Positions 1-12,114 of a DNA stretch of 64,000 nucleotides are shown here, one piece after another (within the stretch, counting starts at the first letter, position 1; every line of letters starts with the position of its first letter). A program made the position numbers and the translations under genes. The notes under the pieces were generated by a model. That model had not been told where the DNA came from. It saw nothing but the letters and a program-made list of their open reading frames with translations, and did no database searches. Source of the DNA: Echinococcus granulosus (taxonomy: Eukaryota > Platyhelminthes > Cestoda > Cyclophyllidea > Taeniidae); contig NW_020170426.1 in the NCBI RefSeq assembly GCF_000524195.1, positions 151,191-215,190 of the forward strand. Direction: 5' to 3'.

Positions 1-1796
1 CTGGATGCAGGAATCGATGGAGGAGCAAATAGACCAATGACAACCCAAAAAGGTAACAGCCGACAATCAGCCGTCTAAATTCCGCCTTTATAATGAGCGT
101 GGTTGGCACATACATGCAAATTCATTCCCCCTTGGAAATCTTAGCCGTCACACGTTTCCTTCACAGAAAAAGCAAATTCACAGAAGTGACCACCGAGTGA
201 GGGGGCACCGTCGTTGTATGCTCAGATGAGGCGCGCTTGCGATAGCATGACAACGAGAGCCGGTTTGGACAGACAACAAAGTGAGCGAGAAAAAACAGCA
301 TCCGCCTTGTTATTCACTACTCCAATCAGGAAAAAGGCCACTGGGAACAGGTGTCACTCTCGCCCATCGGTAATACTACTGTCCAAAAGTGGAAGCCGTA
401 CGTACTTAGTAGTGGGCGAAACACTATTGACGTTGTTGCATAAAATAGTGCAGAATGTGCGGAGAAGTGCAATGCCTCTTTGTTGGTTGGATAAGCGAAT
501 TGGATGGATCGCGACCCCACACGGTCACAATTGATGAAGGCTGACAAAGTGACCACAAGTGCATTTGAGAGAGAGAATGCGTTTATTTCACCTCGACGGC
601 CTTACCTTCCCAGTTTTGCCCCGCCTAGTTAATTCTAGGACAAATCTGAGACCCCAGCACGTCTACTGAAAAAAAGCCTTCTTTTGGAATGACCTACCAA
701 ACCAAATGAGACAGAATTTAAAGATGTGATAAGGGATACTATTGGTTGCAACCGTATAAATACCATGGAAAATCCTTTTTAACTTTAAAAACACAAATTG
801 ACGGTTCGCACAATTTACGTCGACGTCAACCAGCGCTTTGAGAGAAAATAGCTTCTTTTGACGGTTGATTTAGCTCTCAAATGGCTAAAACCAACACAGA
901 TGTTGTACATAAAACTCCTCCTAGAACTCATTAAGCACACGACTTAACTCAACTGAGTCAATGAGTGGCAAGTGGGAAATCTTCAAAGCATCATGTATTC
1001 ACTACTATGCACTATAGCGGAAGAAAACTTCGTTTGCCGCACTAAACACTTTCCGGGCAAATTAATTGCAAATTATCAACAGGTCATGTCATAAATTGTG
1101 GAGGCAGCACTAGTTCGAATACCTTGGCCAAAGTATATGGAAAGTGAACACCACTGTTAACGTTTTGAGAGTAAGTGGTTTAGCATTATCAAAAACTACT
1201 GAAAACTGAGTGGGAAATATTATACGATGGGAACTATTTTTGCAAGCGCGAGAGAGAGTGGGGACAGAATACAAACACTGACCGTGACATTCAAAGGACA
1301 AGTAAATGCCAACACAAAAGGCAAAAGACCAAATGTGTATTAACGCAAATTTGTAGTACCACATTAAGCATTGCTTGCCTTGCCAAAATTATTGCTTAAT
1401 CTGATCAAATAACATGTTAAAAACGCAAAGTTCACAGTAGAAAATTTTACAAAACAAGCTAAGCGAGTGCCGCTTTTCATAAGGGGTCGAAAGGGGTAAG
1501 AAGAAAACGCCCATTCGAGCCTGCAAGAAAAAGCATCCTAAGGTCGTACTCCGCCTGGCACTCATTACCTGGTTCATTCAACCAGACCAACTACATTAAC
1601 CACACAAAAAAACGCACATTTGTCATCCCAACGGGAGAGAGGGTGGTCGCGACCGCCGTGCACTACCACTGACTCAACGCCACAGTTTGGACGCATGAGT
1701 GACTCATGGAGAAGTAGATGACTCAGATACCGCACCCAGCGAGATGAAAAACGCATTATCAGCGAAAGCAAGAGAGCCAACGTCACGCCAGCTCAC
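1..1796. other. No gene recognised; possible intron of the minus-strand gene
   Basis: Stop codons are frequent in all frames and no open frame over about 85 codons has recognisable content. Because the minus-strand exon at 1797-2559 ends in a good GT donor, part or all of this stretch is probably intron of that gene. No repeat or RNA gene was seen. Confidence 0.4.
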
Positions 1797-2559
1797 CTGA
1801 GGACGACTGGCTTGGTGGGGGAGCATGCAGAACCTCGCCAGGTAGGTGAGCAGAAAAGTGCTTATTTTGGATAGCTGACGGATTGGCTACGGCGAGATTT
1901 CGTTGGCGGCGCTGCACAAGTGGGAGGTTCTTCGGCCGTTGGGGCGGAGCAGGTGATGAAGTAAAACTGGTGAGCGATGTGCTTGTGGAAGTCAATTTCG
2001 GGGGAGGTGTGGAGTAGACGAGGGGCTCTTTTTCCACACTGCGGGCAGGTGAGGCCTGTGCCGAGGCGTTTTTTTTGAAGCGGGTGTAATTACGCGACGC
2101 GGAGGACTGAGACCGTCCACGAAAGTGTGAAGCGAAGGAGGCGTAGTTGATAAGAGGAGGCTGAATTTTCGGAGCTGTCGGTGACTTCTCTGGCTTGACG
2201 TGAGACGTGCCAGATCGTTTGATGAAGAAGAGGGACTGCAATTTAGAGAGGAAGGAATCGGAGCGTTGGAGAGATGAAGATACATTTGCCTTTCGATTTT
2301 GAGGGGCAGTAGGAGGAAGAGGAGGCATCTGGTCGTCAGTGGAGGGCTCCAAGAAAAGGCAGGAACGACAGGCAGAGCGCGAGCGTCCGGAAGAGAGGGG
2401 AGAGGTGTTCTCCAATGGGAGAAACATTTCGGACAGAACAAGACTACGCACTGTGGGTGGACGGCGAAAGCTACTGGTGGCACTGTGATCGCGACGCAAA
2501 TAGACGGTAGTGGAAGATGTAGAGGCAGAATTGGGAGACACAATGGACGCCATTCCCAT
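1797..2559 (-). CDS. First coding exon of an unknown Ser/Pro-rich protein, partial
   Basis: An open frame of 254 codons starts at ATG 2559 (or ATG 2553), with an in-frame TAA two codons upstream. It ends at a strong donor, CAG|GTGAGC, at 1797/1796. The protein is rich in Ser, Pro, Thr and Arg, with proline runs near its end and a basic patch (SLFFIKRSG) in the middle. It looks disordered, like the N-terminal region of a signalling or scaffold protein. I do not recognise it. The rest of the gene would lie to the left and no following exon could be identified before base 1. It is head-to-head with COG3. The long clean frame and canonical donor support a real exon, but a chance ORF in GC-richer DNA cannot be excluded. 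Confidence 0.45.
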
Positions 2560-4215
2560 GAGTTATGCCAAAAGAATAATTCCCAAGTATGTTCCTTTAT
2601 TTCATCTGCCAGTAAATCCGTTCAGGGGTGAAAGTACCTTGTGTCACAAATCAAAGCAGAGTCATGATAACCTGAATGTTGAAAATTCTACCAAACAAAT
2701 GCAAGTTAACGTAACAAAATATTAAGAAACTATAAGAACCAGCTTAAAATAAGCTTTTGACAAGATAGACGTCATCTATACAGAATAAAATAACAACTTG
2801 TGACGCGATCTTTGAAGCCGAACAAACCTCCTCAAAAGCAGAAATCTACGGAATATGATGACAACACATTTTGGAAACAAATCTAGAGAAACGTTGATTA
2901 ATATATCAACACAGGCATTTGATTTGCTATATTTAACTGACAGAGAAGAATAAAAAAGGTCTAACTTTTCATTTAAGCATTCGCATCCGGAGATACGAAT
3001 TAAGCACGAGGCAAAATCGTCGATATAATAACATAGATGACCATTTCTAAAACACACCACGCAAGGCGCAGTTTAGAAAGGGAGATGCAAGTGCATTAAA
3101 GTTCACTAAAAACCACATGACGACGGAAGACAGCCAGACACATAGACACACAACGCCAAGCAGTGAAATCACAGTACATTTGAATAGCCAAAACTGAATG
3201 ATAGATCAAGGACGAGGATGGCATTAAACGAGATAATAATAGCATTTGCTAAGGATGAAAAATACTTTGTATCGCAAAGGCGTCACCAGATTTGTGTCAT
3301 TTTTATTTTCTTAACAGGTTATAACCATATTTTGATCATTTTTTAGGTTTTCATGAAAAATGCCAAAGGAAAAGTTATAAGCCCCCACCCAAAATTTAAA
3401 AGCAAATACCTACCCTAAAATTATTGGTCTTAAAACTGATTGAACTTGCGCAAAAGACAAAATTGCTCAAATGAGTTGACATCGGCTACACCTAAGGATA
3501 AAGATGTGAAGCACATCACTATTGCCAGCATGGAATATTTGCATCCATTGGTTTCATTGCAAATTCAAATTCCAAGTTGTTTCCTAACTATTGAATCAGC
3601 CTTGTACATGCCTTTGGTTTCGTGGACTCCAACACACATTGACAGATTGAATCATATTAAAATTCATAACAGTGAATTTGCTAGATTTTATAAGTGTGCT
3701 CCATCTACTAATTTGAGACATCAAGCCACTCTAACTAAACTAAAGGGAGGTATTGTAGCCCTCCAGCTTATTTTCGACGCCATAGTATTGTGGCGAAAAA
3801 TGTATCGCTAACGCACGGAGAAGCTGAGGCTAACGGCATGGCCGGGAGACCATGCTGTTTAGCAAAAGCACAATCCTTAGCTACCTGAATGTCTGCGTAA
3901 CCAAACGTGCAGTGAAATGATCCATTAAAGTCTTTTAGAATTAGCTTGTACAGAAGAAGCGTATTTGCAAGAACAAATAGTCGTTATTGCCCTATTCAAA
4001 TTTACATCGAAATCTCCGCTATCAATCTAGCATCGTTTGACTGCGAAAGAAATAAGTATTGATGTTTTTAAATAGGAGCCTTTTACTTATATTTTTGATT
4101 GTGAATACATTCTCAAATCAGAATCTTCGAGGCTATAATCAAATTCCATGAATGTTTATAGTGCGCATGAATTGGAAGCAGTTTTTCGTATGCGATAATC
4201 TAACCAACAGGTGAT
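2560..4215. other. Intergenic region between divergent genes; unassigned ORF at 3440-3811
   Basis: This AT-rich spacer lies between the minus-strand exon and COG3 and may hold both promoters. It contains one open frame at 3440-3811 (first ATG at 3531, about 93 codons). That frame has no recognisable domain, and its product shows no signal peptide or repeat. Nothing else is supported. Confidence 0.4.
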
Positions 4216-7200
4216 ATGTGTGCCGCAGAGAATATTCTTGAAGAGCCAAAATGTTTGCTTTCTGAAAAACAGTTGGAGTCAATATATTATTTGAGTTCTG
4301 AAGATTATAGGCCGCTCCCACAGGTGGCTCTCAGTCTATGTAATTTTTCAAGTATAGCAGTTTTGTCTAGGTCTCTGCAATCCACTTTTAATCACAATTT
4401 TCATTAAGCGTCCTTAAATACGTGTCATTTAATTTTGATTTAAAATCCGAGTCTTCGGTTTTTATTACATTGCCACGCACATTGTACATGTATCCCACGG
4501 ATTCATATTTACGTCTTATGTCTTCCTCTTTCTTATAGAAGCCTCGAGATCGACTTGACTCGGAGCAAGTGCCTCAAGAGGGACAAGAAATCGTTGAAAT
4601 TGAGCTGGCATCGCAATTTTACGCTTGGCTGAGTTCTCCCACAGAAATAGGATCTGCCGACGGGAGTCAAGCGGAAGTGGATCTCCTGACGCATTTCTTA
4701 AGGCAGGAGTCCTATTGTACATCGATTATAAGCAAAACCGACGAGATACTATCAATACTATATCAACTGAAGGAGAAGTACCACTCGGTTTCTGAGAAAA
4801 CAAATAATCTTCATGAAACTTGTGAAAGTCTTCTACGCAAGCAAACAGATCTTACGGAGAAGGCCAATCAAATTGAAGAAATGCTTCAATTCTTTACTGT
4901 TCTCTCTTCTATCGAATCTGTGGGTGCGCTTGTGTAGAATTTACAGCTTGTAGAAACTGAGCAATCGTAATTTAATTTTATCAGCTGAGAGAATGGAGTC
5001 TGTTCTGCAATCGATTGATTTAAGTATTGCATTTCTAGAAGAACATGTAAGTTTCCCTGAGTTTATTTTTCTTCCTGTATTTAGCCTAACTTTAAGGATT
5101 CCGAAGCATTTCTTTTGCGCTTTAATACTTGTCTGAATTCTGCTCTCCTCATGGTGAAAGAAGGAATCAAGAATTCCATTCGACAGGTTGTCATTGAGAT
5201 AGTTGAACTAGGCGTAAGTCTTACCTTGATGTGATCAAATCCCTTTTTAGGATGCCATATCCCCAGAAAATTCGTTTATTCTCCTCTACGGTCGCTTTCG
5301 CTCCCAGGCCTCACGAATCCGCTCCCTGATGCAACTAATGGAGTCACGAGCGGATAAATCGCCAAGGTTTTGTAAATTATATGGCACAATCCTTCCCATA
5401 TAGATACCGTGATGTCATAGCAGAGTGCCAGGCCTACTACCTAACCAAACGTGAGGCTCTAGTAATCCCCGTAGCCCGAGCGAGCATTGCTGATCTGACA
5501 AGCAAGTACTCGGGCGATCATTGCGAACTCTTTCGCACCACTGTCTCTTTCATGCTTCACATGGTGGAGGATGAGTCTCTGCTATTTTGGCGCTATTTTG
5601 AGTCACAGGAAACGGTGGAGTCCTCCCAAGTAGGAAAAAATCCACCCTCTTTTGAGTACGGTACACTTTACGTCTTCACTAACCTTACCTATTCTTACAT
5701 TACTTACATTGTGTATATTCGCGTTTGGAGGCTAACCATTGTCTTTTGAACTTCATTTATTTTAAACATCTTGTGTCTGAAATCCCTGAAACTTGACCAA
5801 ACATTCATATTTGACAGTACCATGAGGTGGAATTAGGGCTTAACCAGCATCGTTTGCGTCCGAGGAAATGTGGCTTGTTAAATCAGTTTTTGAATCTTTT
5901 GTTTGATAGATCTATGCTAACGAACCTATGCAGTTGCGTCTATGATGCCCTTCGACCTTTCCTAATCCACGTCAATCACATTGAAATCTTGATGGAGCTC
6001 TGTGACCTCCTTGTTCACGAATTCATTGAAGATAAGCCGGCTGCCAATCCCAGTAAGCTCTTAACATGCCTTCCATCGGCTCACTCTCTCCGTTCGTGAA
6101 CCTATTCTTTTCCTTCCCTTGTCAAAGATGTCGACCTCGCTGTATTCGAGAATATGTGCCGGACCCTATTAGCCGATGTGCAACAGCGACTGATTTATCG
6201 TGCCCATGTCCACATCAAATCTCAAATCCATGACTACGAACCTAGCGCTGGTGATATCACCTACCCTGAGAAGCTTGAAATGATTGAGGTATGTTATCAT
6301 GTTGTAATTTCACTCAGTCTTCCCTTCCCTTCTCGTCAAACCTGTATTTCGTCTCAGCAAATAGCTTCAAGCCTCCAACAACAACAACAGCAGCAGCAGG
6401 CGAATGACGGTGATGTTCAATCGAACGGTGAAGCGGAAAGAAAGATTTCTTCAAGTTCTACGGACTTCCATGGAATGTGGTATCCTACAGTACGAAGAAC
6501 TCTGGTGTGCATCTCCGGTCTTAGCAGATGTCTCGATGTAAGTCGTCAACATCATATCGCATTTCACCTCTAGTGAGCTGGGGGCTATTAGCACAGCTGA
6601 AATAAGCAGGGTTCCTTCTTGTTTAAGTGCTGTCCTTGACGCCCTCCACGGTCAATTCTTTTTTCTTCGAGTAGGTTGTAAGTTAGCGCCAGACTCGCAA
6701 AGATGATGTGATGAATCCACATCATAGCATGATTACTAGCTAGCTTAATCTTGGTGGATAGAGTCATAAAACACCGCGTCCTTTGTACAGTGCACTGTAT
6801 CGAGGAGGTAGTGTTAACTGCTGGACAATACTCTTAAGCAGTCACATCATGCATCCCAATCACTTCGTGGAGTTTTGTTCTATTTGGTGGCCACAAGGCA
6901 GAACTTCAAATTAGGATGTTTCGCAGGTGTTGGCGTGGTTTTAATAGCCCTTTTGCTATGCATCTTTAAGGCTTCAGCCATGCCCACCCCCCGTTCTCTT
7001 CCTTCTCTGACGCTTCGATATAGTATCCGATTAGGATTAAAGGATCAAGGGAGCGTTTAGGAAAGGTTTGATGCAAAAGTTTGCATATTTAAGTATGCAC
7101 TCAGAGGAAATATTACTATAGTGGACTACACACTCCTTCCTTTTAGGTGAAAGCGTTTCAGGGGCTCGCACAGAACTGTCTTTCTGCGTGCATTGAGTCT

Positions 7201-9645
7201 TTGATGGTAGCCCAGAAACGCATTGAGGCGCGAAGGTCAACGAGTGATGGACAGCTCTTCTTCATTAAACATCTCCTTATCCTTCGGGAACAGTCGACCC
7301 CCTTCAATGTGGACTTTCGGGTGAGGGAGACGAGTTTGGACTTCTCCAATATTAAAAGTGAGCTATCTTGTTCAATATTTGATTGTCTGTGGATTTCACC
7401 GATATCGGTGTGCCTTTTCATCTATGAGTGCAAACTCTTGTCTTCCTGACTCGATGTATCTACTCCAGAGCTTACTTCCTTTCTCCAAGCCGAAAAGTGG
7501 CTTTATTGGAGACGCAAGTTACTGTTAGGCATAAGTATTAAAGATGGCGCGTCGGTTCACCTAGAACAGGACAGTCTCACTTAATGACATGCCTGGTTAA
7601 AGCTGGTATCATTACGCTACAGGCGCGGCCTATCAAGCAATGCCTAAGTTAGGCTTGAAGATTTTCGACTTTAACCGCGCAAACCACTTGCTGCGTCTGC
7701 TGCTGCTCGAGGGACCTACAGTGGTGGACACAGATGTTGACTCGCGGCGCCAGTTGGATCGACACTTGAAGGTAACCTGCGAGGCATTCATTTCCGCTTC
7801 TGTCACCTCACTCACCGGACAGATTGGCTCTCTTCTTGACAAGGTAAGCGCTGTGTCAACCAAGTAGTGAGTTCTCTTGGGTCAAACAGGAATCAGTGCA
7901 CTTGATCATCCATCTAGCTAATTATCTGTCCTGATTTCGCCTATCTACTCATGGGCCTATTCATCTTGGCTTTATCCACCTGTCTGTCCACCTCTCATTC
8001 ACTCATTCATGCTGTACCTGAAGACGAACTGTGCAATGTGTGTTTAAACCACTGTTGATCTAAATTAGTCGTATTGACTGTAGTTTTTACACGACAAATG
8101 AGCACAAATAAATTGGGAAGTATGATGATGAAAGGCGTTGGAAACAACAAAGGATGTTTTTACTTAGCAGTCCGACGAGCTAGTCAAGCGTTTAGCGTAT
8201 CTTGCAAAGATATTTGGGTTTCGAAAGGCAATGCAGCCGTTTTATTAATTCCCTCTTTGTTGTGCGAAGCGGTGATAAAAGCAGGTGTCCAAAAAAATAA
8301 GGTGTTATTTGTCACTACTAATTTGAATACTAGGCGATTTACGTATCAAGATTAACTGACAATTCATTGTCACTTACATAACCAAGGTGGAGGGGGTGGA
8401 GGGGGGGGAAGGAGGAGATCCTTACTGGAAACCAGTGAAGCCAACGGCTCTCACCCACCATATAACATGCATTGACAGATCGCAATAGACTTCAAAGGCT
8501 ATCAATTTGTTCTTCACTTCTTTAACAAACTTCACAAAAGTTCTGATTAATAGGATTTTTGCTGACTGCCTAATGAACTGACAGTCTTGTGATGATAAAT
8601 GGCTCTTGCATTTCAACAATAGTAAGGGGAACGAACAGATAAGTTGTTATCCTCACTCCTTCATCATGACAAGACTGTCTTGTGTGTGAGTGCTGGCGGT
8701 GCCAGGAGTGCGGACACATTTGATTACTGGGAATGATGCACGTCTTGAAGACCAAACAACTGTTGCTCCTGACATCTGTCTACTCGATGCAACTAGAAGA
8801 TGTGCACTGGAAGAGCCTCTTCGTCGTCGTCGTCGGCTTCTCCTTGAGAATCAGTCACGACTGATCAGTTGGTCGAAGGAAAGTGCTGCTTTCGTTTTCA
8901 CTGCACAACAGAAGGCGTGACCTCATGCTCCATGCCACATACACATACCACATCCTGCTGAACTTGGAACTTAGATGTGAGAAAATTTGCACCGTAGATG
9001 GCATGGTGTGGAGGGAGAGGTCAATTCCTCTGTCAAATGGTAATTCCTTCGTCACTTCGATGCTGTGTTCACTAAACATCTCGGTTGGACAAGTTAGGGG
9101 GGGGCAAATTTGCTCATTTTTTCTGTCCACATTGGGCTGTTAATCTTGGGATTTGGGTAAAGTGCCCACAAAATCTCGATTTTTCGGCATTTAAGCTAGT
9201 TAGGCAAAGATGGGAAGGCATTAGGCGTCTAAACTCGATTCGCACTTTGTCATTATTTACCAGGTAAATGTTGTCAAAGTAATTTGGTGAAATGTGTTTA
9301 TTTTCTCACATTCAGGCAAAGGTGCAGGTATCCCAACATCCAGTACTCGGTGCGCCTAATCAGTTGAGGGATGAGGTGTCCGCAGCAATTCGTCTACTCT
9401 CGGTCAGCGAGTCAAATTCGTCATCTGCGGCGAATACCCTCGCAGTTATTCGACACAAGTTGACTCTTTACCTGGGTAATACGAACACAGTGGCCATTAT
9501 ACTGCGACCAATTGAGAATGGCGTGGTGAAGCTATGGCGAAAATTGGCAGCTACTATTGCTGAGCACTATTCGGAGGAGGAAAGAATGGTGATTGCCTGT
9601 CCAACGGAGAATCAGGTTGGTCATCGCAAATTGTGGATACGTTAA
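4216..9645 (+). CDS. COG3: Conserved oligomeric Golgi complex subunit 3
   Basis: COG3 is a lobe-A subunit of the COG tethering complex, which captures retrograde vesicles at the Golgi. Twelve exons were placed: 4216-4323, 4539-4923, 4985-5046, 5085-5213, 5251-5366, 5404-5629, 5818-6052, 6128-6288, 6358-6537, 7147-7357, 7623-7843 and 9316-9645. All have GT/AG borders and matching phases, giving about 787 aa (human about 828). Diagnostic stretches are HPNFKD/EAFLLRF, DVIAECQAYYLTKRE, SCVYDALRPFLIHVNHIE, DLHGMWYPTVRRTLVC-like FHGMWYPTVRRTLVC, DGQLFFIKHLLILREQ and a C-terminal VIACPTENQ. Order and spacing follow animal COG3 throughout. A glutamine run sits in exon 9. The C-terminus is uncertain: reading on gives a stop at 9645, whereas splicing at CAG|GTTGGT (9614/9615) to an acceptor near 9671 would end the protein within two codons. 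Confidence 0.93.
6376..6399 (+). repeat. CAA/CAG triplet repeat encoding polyglutamine in COG3
   Basis: Eight consecutive Gln codons, CAA changing to CAG, lie in COG3 exon 9. They fall in the loop just before the conserved FHGMWYPTVRRTL block, which is variable and Ser-rich in other COG3 proteins, so a length change here should be tolerated. Confidence 0.9.
7844..9315 (+). other. Large COG3 intron 11 with an embedded 86-codon ORF
   Basis: This 1,472-nt intron is the longest in COG3. It has GTAAGC at its 5' end and TTCAG at its 3' end. It holds an uninterrupted same-strand frame with ATG at 8098 and stop ending at 8355, whose product has no recognised domain. A G-rich run (about 8386-8416) follows. 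Nothing else was recognised. Confidence 0.6.
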
Positions 9646-9677
9646 CAGAGAGGGCGGTTTTTTGTTCCTAGGCTTAA

Positions 9678-10212
9678 ATTATTGCTGACGAATGGGAGCA
9701 TTCGTTTTGGTTTTTGTTCTAGATTCGACTATTTTTCCACGCAAAGTGAATATCGCCGGGGTCGGGTGGGCGGTTGCGAGGCTGTGATGGACTTCCGATC
9801 CAACTATACCGACAATTACTGTTTGAAATACTCCATTGTATTTTACCACTTTAAGTTGGAGTTTTTGGGCTTGGGATTTGTGTGGGCGTTGGGACTAGCT
9901 GAAGTGAGGTTGTGGGGTGGGGCTTTTCTGTAGGCGGGTGCTGTGCGCAGCGCTCGGTGGTTTGGGACGGCATGGTGGCTGCAGGCAACTTAATTGGCAT
10001 AATGTAGGTTTTCCAGGCTGAGATCTCCTACGTGGAAAGTGGGTTACAAAATTTTTAATAAGTGTTAAAGTCCTAAAGTTATGTTTAAGCATTTAGTCTA
10101 TGCAATGAGCTCACAATCATTTCTATTTGTTTTAAGCGATATTGTTTATTTCACGCTGTTCGAGATGGTGTCTTCTTCGTCCCTATTTAGTTAGTCGTAG
10201 GTTTGGGAATTA
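9678..10212 (+). other. COG3 3' flank / cyclin C 5' flank
   Basis: A GT-rich stretch with no supported gene. A splice-acceptor-like sequence (pyrimidine-rich, ending in GTAG at about 10199) lies 12 nt before the cyclin C ATG. It could be a 5'-UTR or trans-splice acceptor. Confidence 0.4.
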
Positions 10213-11726
10213 ATGGCTGGGAATTTCTGGCAGTGTTCTCACTAGTAGGTCTCTTTCAACTTATTTAGTGGGTTTTAGCTTGGAGTGGTTGTTAGATAGG
10301 CAGGATGTCTTGAAATATCGAGCGCCCGATCTCAAGAAGTTGGGCTCAGAAGAGGAATACCAGAAAATCATGATATTCTTTATCGATGGTAATTCTTGCT
10401 AGGATATTAACTGCCTTTTTTCAGTCATTCAAGCATTTGGTAAGAGCGTAGAAGTACGCCAGCAAGTCATTGCAACTGCTTCCGTATACTTTCGCCGTTT
10501 TTTTGGCAGGTGAATCATCTGAAGTTTCATTCAAGTTTGCTTAGAACCTCTCTGAAATCCATCGACCCTTGGCTGATGGCACCTTCATGTCTTTTTTTGG
10601 CCTCCAAAGTAGAAGAATATGGTGTTATTCAACCCAAGAGCCTTATTGCCGCTTGCTGTAAAGTTGGTGGGTGACTAATGCATGTTTACAACCCTAGTAA
10701 ATAATCAATATTCTAAGTATTTTAAGGAATATACGTATCCCTACCGGACACATGATGTATTCGAATGCGAGTTCATTCTTATGGAAGCTATGGTTAGTTG
10801 GATAATCCTCGTTTTATTTCTAAAATGCAACTACCTCCGATTACTTCCTAGTGTGTCTATTTGAATATTACCTTAGGACTGCTCACTCATTGTGTTTCAT
10901 CCTTATCGGCCGCTTCTTCAATTTTGTGATGATTTAAGACCCCAATTACTTGACATGGCTGATGAACTTTTATCACGAGCTTGGTACGTTCACACGTTTG
11001 AAGACATGACAACAATAGGCAGATTTTCGACGTATAAAATGTGTCCTATTTATTTATTTAGGAGCATTGCTAATGACAGTCTTCGCACAGACCTCTGTCT
11101 TCACTACCCTCCCTACCTGATCGCACTGGGTAAGAGCAATTTTAAAACTACTGTAGGATCTCCATGGTTGTTAGTCATTCCCTCCTTTCGTTTTCAGGCT
11201 GTGTTCAGATGGCGCTTGTCAGTTTAGCAAGAAATCCACCTGCCAGTTCTGGGAACATACATGATCATCATTCATTGTACTTTTCGACTCAGTCCAGTAT
11301 CAACCCTCTTGTCATTGCCGAACAATGGTTCAGTGAGCTAAATATCGACGCTGAAAAGGTACCTCTTCACTCTTCTCTCTTGCATACATTTCTCAATCTA
11401 ATTCTTATTAAATGATCCACTCCTTGTTTTCGCAGGTGCTTGAAGTAGTACGACATTTGCTAGCACTCTACGATCTCCTAGACCGCATAGACATGGAGAA
11501 CGAGATGCCTGTCCTCCTGATGCAAAAGATGCCCCATCCGGTGGTTCAACAACCTCCCCAGCAGCAAGCCCAGGGTCAACAGGGCGCCTCAAGGGCAATT
11601 GATGGCGGAAATGGTGGTGGTGCCGCCACCTCTCATCACAAAAGAATGGGTCAAGCGATGCCAACACATCATATGCCGCCACCTCCCCATCCCCCACCAA
11701 ATGCTGCTGGCGGACCGCCCATGTGA
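10213..11726 (+). CDS. CCNC: Cyclin C (Mediator CDK8-module cyclin)
   Basis: Cyclin C activates CDK8/19 in the Mediator kinase module in the nucleus. Nine exons were placed: 10213-10244, 10279-10388, 10425-10509, 10545-10666, 10698-10792, 10877-10983, 11062-11129, 11198-11358 and 11436-11726. All phases agree, giving about 356 aa (human 283). The start MAGNFWQ is the family's invariant N-terminus, involved in CDK8 binding. Other hallmarks are RQQVIATASVYFRRFF, LKSIDPWLMAPSCLFLASK, VEEYGV, FECEF, VFHPYRPLLQF and RTDLCLHYPPYLIAL. The cyclin boxes are complete. The extra length is mostly a Gln/Pro/His/Gly-rich C-terminal tail from about residue 290, which is probably disordered. Four of the eight introns are 31-36 nt. 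Confidence 0.97.
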
Positions 11727-12114
11727 TTCTAGTCTGGGTGTCTGTATATGTGTTATAGTCATTTTCCGCATTACTTGATTTTCTCTCATTAGATTTGTCG
11801 TAGTTCTCCTGGTTTGTGCCATTTTTTTAATTAAAAACTCAATGGTATTTTTATTGCTGATTCCGCGTTGTTATTCATAATTGCAGCACGTCTTTCTGTT
11901 CAATAAGCATATGATTTTGAAAATGGTTAGGTGGATTTAGTCATTATCTGTGTTTACAGAGCACTTTTGTTGGTTTGTTTGTCTCTGTTCATGTGGAGAT
12001 CAGGTCATGTGATCAGCATTGATCCCGGCTTTTCAAGCCCCACCATCCACTTTGGACGCAGCTTTTGGCCAGTTGATTTGGAAATTATTTTCTTACGTTT
12101 CTTATTTTTTCTTC
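11727..12114 (+). other. Cyclin C 3' flank with ATTAAA poly(A) signal candidate
   Basis: An ATTAAA hexamer lies at 11830-11835, 104 nt after the cyclin C stop, in T-rich sequence. Further on, a pyrimidine-rich tract from about 12093 ends in CCAG at 12124. It resembles a splice acceptor for the next reading frame. Confidence 0.45.

Noticed and set aside
4924..4937. GTGGGT at 4920 as the COG3 exon 2 donor
   Set aside because: It leaves phase 0, while exon 3 needs phase 1. Using GG|GTGCGC at 4923/4924 keeps the frame and the alignment.
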